A stretch of 64,000 nt of DNA. Source: Gordionus sp. m RMFG-2023 (Eukaryota; Nematomorpha; Gordioida; Chordodea; Parachordodidae). The DNA is taken from assembly GCF_954871325.1 (NCBI RefSeq), contig NC_088779.1, positions 9,178,846 through 9,242,845 of the forward strand, in the 5' to 3' direction. The notes beneath the pieces are model-generated. The model was given only the letters and a program-made list of their open reading frames with translations. It searched no databases and was not told the DNA's origin. A program made the position numbers and the translations under genes. Positions 39,101-47,000 of this stretch are shown piece after piece. Positions within the stretch are counted from its first letter, which is position 1. Each line of letters opens with the position of its first letter.

Positions 39101-42100
39101 ACCATTTTTGGCCAACACAAAAGATCTAAAGTTAGGTCGAGACTCGAGACAAAGATGAACGGTGATTTAATTGTAAATACTTTAATATTTTATTATATTT
39201 TGCGAGGGTAAGCTTTCATCCAAAAAAAAATTACTACATAATAAAAATAGTTTTAGGGTTCAAGAAAAAAAAATATAATTTTTTTTCAGACCGTTTTTCT
39301 GATGTCCTTGTCGATGGTATCGAGCCTTTCTTTATCGCTTGCCATGCTATTAAGTTCGCGATTAAGCGTTTTTATATCGGACTCGTTGGTTTCGAGCGTT
39401 CTCCCGTGGACTTGAAGCTCACTTTCCACTTTGGCTTTTTCTTCCTTGCATGTGTCTACATGGCGTCTTTGAACATCTATTTTATCGTCCAGAATTCGCT
39501 GCAAAGGTGGAAATTTTTTTTTCCAGAAAATATATAATGGAAGATGCATATTCTGCTAAAAAAATTATTTTGTCTTCCTAATACCTTCAATTTTTTAAAG
39601 AATATATTCATATTAGAGCTGAGCAGTGTCGAAAAAATAACATTTAAAATTTTATATAATAAATTTAACATTTTATTTAGATTTGGTAAAATCCAAAGTT
39701 TGTTTTTCGCTTAAAATTTTGAGCTAAAAAATATTTGAAGATCCCAAAATCATATATTTTTTTAGAAGTTCAAATTATTGACTTCATCATACAAAAAATT
39801 TTTCAGTTTGAGCATTCTCAAAAAAAAAATTTTCGATATCAAAATTTTTTAAATATTTTTCATTTTGAAAAGAACTGGCAAAATTCCAAAGCCTAAATGA
39901 TTGTATTATGCCCTCTTTCTTTATTGTAATTTTCGAAGTCAGATTATGAATTATATTATAAATAAATAATTTTTTACTCTTTGTTTGGTATGCGTGGCGT
40001 CTAATTTTTTTTTCTCCGCGTCCAATTCGTCCAACAACCTAGAGTACACCTTTATTTCGATGTCGTGTTGTGCAGAGACGTTATTTTCATTAATATTATC
40101 AATATTAATTGAGAATTTTTTTTGATGAATATTCCAATCGGTTAAATCTTTTTTTAGACATTTTTTTTGCATTTAATAATAGATGAGGGTTGGGTTTACT
40201 AATTTCAAAAACTACTATTTATTCGATTCAATAAAAATATACCTTCATTATTTTATGCCTAGTGGAGTTAAATTTTATGTATTTTTAAAGTTGATATAAT
40301 ACATAATAACAATTTCTAACTAAATAAATTTTTGTGGCTATGGGAAACTTTAAATTGATCATTTTGACAAAAGTATTTTTTTTAAAATTAATATTTAACT
40401 ATTATTGTATTTGACCATACGAATTTTTATGTGGTCTAAAGATGGTTCATTTTTAGATATAAATTCAATCCTTAGGAGGATATTAAATAGTAAGATTGTG
40501 ACAAAAATGGGCAGATTTTAATGGATCAAATATTGACCAGCATATTTTTTTCAATGTTTCTTTATTGTAATAGAAATTGTTTAAAACGATTATACTTATA
40601 AAATAAATAGTAATATATCAAGATAAATTATTTATTATAATCATTAACTTTCAGATGACAATATCTTGGTTAAGTGTTTGGAAATGTAGGCATCTCGCTG
40701 TTTTAATAGTTGGGCAAAATTTTGCTTCTCCTTTTCCAAAGCCATTTTACGCATGTAAAGAACAGAATTCTGTTCTTCCAAAGTGTGACCGCTCTTATCT
40801 ATATTGGCATTTTGGGTTTCCAACTAATGAAAATGGATATAAAGGATACTAATACTATTATACTCAAAAAAATGTAGCAATAATTTCTCCAGAGAAAAAA
40901 AAACAGTTGAGGGCATTCTTACCACAATATATACATTTTATCTAAAAGTGGGAGAGGTGGCACTTTTTATCCTAATAAAATTATATTCATTCCCTACCCC
41001 TAAACAAGGCTTGGAATAACCGGGGAAAAAATTCCTCGAATATTCAGATTCCAAGCTTTTTGCTTTTGATTTATTATACTCATATCATAGAAATCCTCAT
41101 CATTTAAATAAGTTATAATTGGCGTTTATAATTCCATTATTTGATATATATATTATATATATATATAATATATTTTATATATATTTAAATTATTATTATT
41201 AAATGATTGATAGATGTCAATTATTATAAATATATATTTAGTTAGTAATAATATTGATTTTGTTGATATTGATTTTTATATCGGCGCGGAAGGTTTTGGT
41301 AATAACAAAAGAAAAACGAAGGTTTTTGTATTGATGGATTTATTATTATAAAAATTATGAAATTGATATAAAAAATTTATGGATTATATTTTATGAAAAT
41401 AGAATAAAGAAATACCTAGAAATTAATAGAAAAAAATACTAAATAGAATATATTTAAATTGAGAGATTAAATATATATCAAGAAATATTAAGAGATTAAA
41501 TATATATTAAGAAATCTAAAATATAGAGTTATTTTAGAATTAATAGATAAAAGTTAGAGTTATTTTATTGGTGCCGTGACCAGGCTGAAAGAATGGTAGC
41601 TATAGTGAAAAGTTGGTTAAAGAAATCTAAACAAGAGAAAAATGAAGTATGGTTAGCCCAGTTATATTATAATAATTCAAGAAATAAAGAGGGAGTTACT
41701 CCTGTTGAATTATTTTTGGGTAGAAGAACCAGATTACCTTTAGATTTTCTTAAATCAAAAGAGATCGATAATTTAGAATCTTATGGAAAAAGCAATATAA
41801 AATTTCCTGTGGGTCAAATTATTTGGGGAAGACTTTTTGACCATAAAAAAAATGGGAAAAAGGTATTGTTTTGGATAATATTGGGAATAAATTGTGTAAT
41901 ATAAAGTTTGATGATGGTACTGTGGGAGTACGTCATAATGATTTTATTAGGGTATATGAATAAAAAAAAAATAGTAATAAATTTGTCCATAAAGACCGGA
42001 AACAAAGTTCCTATAAATCTTGAGAACAAACTTACTTTGTACTTAAACAAGTTAGAGTTATTTTATTTAAAATAACTCTAACTTTTATCTATTAATTCTA

Positions 42101-43152
42101 AAATAACTCTATATTTTAGATTTCTTAATATATATTTAATCTCTTAATATTTCTTGATATATATTTAATCTCTCAATTTAAATATATTCTATTTAGTATT
42201 TTTTTCTATTAATTTCTAGGTATTTCTTTATTCTATTTTCATAAAATATAATCCATAAATTTTTTATATCAATTTCATAATTTTTATAATAATAAATCCA
42301 TCAATACAAAAACCTTCGTTTTTCTTTTGTTATTACCAAAACCTTCCGCGCCGATATAAAAATCAATATCAACAAAATCAATATTATTACTAACTAAATA
42401 TATATTTATAATAATTGACATCTATCAATCATTTAATAATAATAATTTAAATATATATAAAATATATTATATATATATATAATATATATATCACGACCGC
42501 CCAAAAAAAAAACAAGACGTGATAATAAAAAAAATATGTGAACTGGAAATTTTTACATTTATATATTATCTTTGTCTTCCTTCAACATCTCTTCTTCTTC
42601 AGTCTCCATATGAATATATTTCTTTTGTAAATCGATATTGTCATTCACTTTAATCACTGTTGAACCCATCTTAGTAGCCTTGTCACTGGTATTTTGCGTC
42701 TTAGCATAATATTTGTATTTATTCTCCATCAAGATATTTGATTCTCTCAAGTTTTTAGCTTATATATTATTTGCTCTTTTAAACCTTCCTTCATAATTAT
42801 GCGGAGGCCATGGTCTATTACCGTATTGGTTACTAGATTCAATTTCATTTGTTTTATTATAATTTACATATTTATCCCCCGATATTACATTTTTATTTTT
42901 TCCACAAAAATAACTGGTTGTAGGGACTTCCTCCGAGTCACTCACATAATCATTACACTCTTGTTTCATCAATACCTTAGTTGGTATCATACAATTTTTA
43001 ATGGAGTGTCCGAAACTTCGGCATCTAAAGCATCTTTTATAAATATCCCCTTTATCCTTTTTAATGAATAATTTCTTCTTTTTAACTATTTTCACATAAA
43101 TAATTTGATCGGATGTTTCAATTTTATAATTCATCACGATATATATATTTCA

Positions 43153-43183
<31 letters not shown>

Positions 43184-44017
43184 TAAATATTTTTTAAAAA
43201 AAATTTAATTTTTTAAATTATAATTACTGAATTTTTCTTTTCTTTTTAAATATTTATAATTTGTAAATTACCCTTCTGTAATTTTTTAAATAAAAACCAT
43301 TATAAAGAACACTCAAGTTATTTACTTATATATATATTTTTTTTTATATGTTATTTTTCCATTAGCTTAAATGAAAAAAAACAAATCACTAATTAATTAA
43401 CATTTTTTTTAACATTTATAATATCCCTATTTAATTCATATATAACATTAATTTCTTCAATTTCTATAATACACATTATTTATATTTTTCCCTTATGTAA
43501 ATTATACAAAGAAAGAAACTTTCATGAAAACACACTCATGTTTTTATTTAAAAACTAAATATTTTGTTTATTTTTACTTTTATCTCCATATAAGAAATTT
43601 TGTTTCTTTTTACTTTTCTTTCTATATAAGTAATTCTCGAACTTATCATAAAAAAAAATATTTTTTACAATAAACTCATAACACATGCTCATTTTTTTTT
43701 TCGAAATTAATTTTTAAATCACGTAAAAACATAATTCCATAATATATGGAAAATATATTATAAAGTTTCAATTATCTACTATTATTCTCTCAATAATTAA
43801 AAATTTAGAATCACTATATCTAAATTATAAGAGTATTATGAAATTTTTTAAAATGTAACATATATACCCAGCGTAGATTTTCTCATAAATCTGCATGTTC
43901 AAAAAATTTATTTAAAAAATTACAGAAGGGTAATTTACAAATTATAAATATTTAAAAAGAAAAGAAAAATTCAGTAATTATAATTTAAAAAATTAAATTT
44001 TTTTTAAAAAATATTTA

Positions 44018-44048
<31 letters not shown>

Positions 44049-47000
44049 TGAAATATATATATCGTGATGAATTATAAAATTGAAACATCCGATCAAATTA
44101 TTTATGTGAAAATAGTTAAAAAGAAGAAATTATTCATTAAAAAGGATAAAGGGGATATTTATAAAAGATGCTTTAGATGCCGAAGTTTCGGACACTCCAT
44201 TAAAAATTGTATGATACCAACTAAGGTATTGATGAAACAAGAGTGTAATGATTATGTGAGTGACTCGGAGGAAGTCCCTACAACCAGTTATTTTTGTGGA
44301 AAAAATAAAAATGTAATATCGGGGGATAAATATGTAAATTATAATAAAACAAATGAAATTGAATCTAGTAACCAATACGGTAATAGACCATGGCCTCCGC
44401 ATAATTATGAAGGAAGGTTTAAAAGAGCAAATAATATACAAGCTAAAAACTTGAGAGAATCAAATATCTTGATGGAGAATAAATACAAATATTATGCTAA
44501 GACGCAAAATACCAGTGACAAGGCTACTAAGATGGGTTCAACAGTGATTAAAGTGAATGACAATATCGATTTACAAAAGAAATATATTCATATGGAGACT
44601 GAAGAAGAAGAGATGTTGAAGGAAGACAAAGATAATATATAAATGTAAAAATTTCTAGTTCACATATTTTTTTTATTATCACGTCTTTTTTTTTTGGGCG
44701 GTCGTGATATATATATTATATATATATATAATATATTTTATATATATTTAAATTATTATTATTAAATGATTGATAGATGTCAATTATTATAAATATATAT
44801 TTAGTTAGTAATAATATTGATTTTGTTGATATTGATTTTTATATCGGCGCGGAAGGTTTTGGTAATAACAAAAGAAAAACGAAGGTTTTTGTATTGATGG
44901 ATTTATTATTATAAAAATTATGAAATTGATATAAAAAATTTATGGATTATATTTTATGAAAATAGAATAAAGAAATACCTAGAAATTAATAGAAAAAAAT
45001 ACTAAATAGAATATATTTAAATTGAGAGATTAAATATATATCAAGAAATATTAAGAGATTAAATATATATTAAGAAATCTAAAATATAGAGTTATTTTAG
45101 AATTAATAGATAAAAGTTAGAGTTATTTTATTATTAAAGTTTAATATGAATCGATTGAGAAACTCTGATATATCTAGACCTGTGCGCCTTTTTGGTTACG
45201 CCGAAAACGCCACCGTTAAGAAAATCACGCAGGCGCACCGCCGATTTTCATATCGGCGGCGCACGGCCGGCGCAGAAATTTCTTTCTACCTTTTATTCTA
45301 ATAATTGGTCAACATCACTCTTGTAATTTTTTAATGTCAATCAGGATTTTGATGAATTTTTACCTTCTATTTTAAAATCTTAATTATATTGACGTCATTA
45401 GAGAATTCAATTAATCAAAAATCTAATTCCAAAAGTTACCATAATTTTACATATTTTTAAAATGGATGCATCTACTTTAATAATTTAAATAATTTTAGTA
45501 TCCTAACTCTAGATAATAAAAAATTCATAGTCTGGAAATTTTTTGCAAAAGAATTAGAGAAATTATTACTGCTCTAAGATAGGAAACTGCAGAGGTTGAA
45601 TTTGAATTCGAGGAATATCAAAGAAAATGCCTAAGTACAATAGATTTAACATCAGACATGTTAGATCTTGACAGCATTGATCTATACCCGGTTTCAAATT
45701 GACAATTCCAATGATAATAATAACAATAATTCCACGCATATGAAAACCTTAAAATTAAATATCCCAACACGTTGGCATAGTATATTAATTATGCTAGAAA
45801 GCATATTTGGATTAAATAAGAATTTAATTAATAATGTTTTGAAAAGAATTGGGAAGCACTTTCTCAAATTATCAAATTATGAATCTGATCTGGTAGAAGA
45901 ACTAATAGCATCTCTTTCAAATTTAAAGTGACTGTCAAATTTCTTTCAGTACTAAAAGGGCCTACTTTAAACTTGGCGTTACTTTTTAGAAGTGAAATTG
46001 AAACACATTTAATAGTAAATGATAGTGATAGTTCTGAAATTATTTCACTTAAGGAAAATATGCTAAAAAAACTTGCGTTACGATTTCGGGTTTATAATCT
46101 GCAAGTAATATTATATAAATATATTCTTTTATTTTTATTTAAAATTATCTAGGTATTGGCTTCTCTTTTAGATCCAAGATTTTAAAAATTGACTTATAAT
46201 AAAACATCTTAAACTTATAGAGAATGATGATAATCAGGTAGTAAATATAGCTAATGAGGATGAAGATGAATTATTAAATTCAAGTTATTTGACAAAATTG
46301 GCAAATAAGCATTCAACAAATATAAATTATGATTTCAAGTTAGGTGAGTTAGAACAATAATGCCACAGTTTTCTTGGAAAACGACATTCACAAGATATGG
46401 ACGTTCTAAATTTTTGGAGAATTCCAGGCTCGCCAAAAAAATTCTTTGCATTCCGGCGACTAGCACACCTAGTGAAAGAGTTTTCTCTACCACTGGATTG
46501 ACGTTAAATTCAAATTTCCCAAAAATTTTAATAAAATAATTTTTATACATGATAATTAAATTACGAAATCGATTTTTTGGATATAAGTTTTCTATTAAAT
46601 GAATATTAAAAAATATGCCGAGATATCTGTAGAATAGTGTATATTTATTTGTTTTTTTTTAAATTAATAAGCAATTAATAATAATTTATCTTATAAAAAT
46701 TTATATATGCGCCGATTTTATTGACAGCGGCTAAAATTCGGCGCGCCGCCAGCCGTTTATTAGATTTTTTAAAAATTGCGCCGGCCGCCGATATTTCGTC
46801 GGCGCACAGGTCTAGATATATTTAGGAAAACAAATACTGTTCTAAAATTTAAAATGTATTTTTATTTGGTGTTTTAGGAGTTTTACTAACCTAAATGTAT
46901 TAAGCTATGCCCAAATTTTATTCTTTGTTTTTACTCCTAATGCATTGATATAACATTCTTAACTTGATTACCATTTTTTCAAGAAAAAATTAATTTTATA

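Larger units (their letters stand above)
41142..45130. mobile_element. Composite LTR element: three LTR copies around a palindrome
   Basis: The 5-bp duplication TTATT flanks the whole block (41137-41141, 45131-45135). A 426-bp LTR (begins TGATATATAT, ends GTTATTTTA) occurs directly at 41142-41567 and 44705-45130, and inverted at 42068-42493. After the first LTR comes a primer-site-like TTGGTGCCGTGACC and a short Ty3/Gypsy-type integrase fragment. From 42068 to 43294 the sequence is the near-perfect reverse complement of 43907-45130, around a 612-bp spacer. Each arm carries a zinc-knuckle reading frame next to its LTR. The three LTRs and two arms are almost identical, so the structure is young. 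It looks like a deleted, rearranged, non-autonomous copy; the mechanism is inference. Confidence 0.85.
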
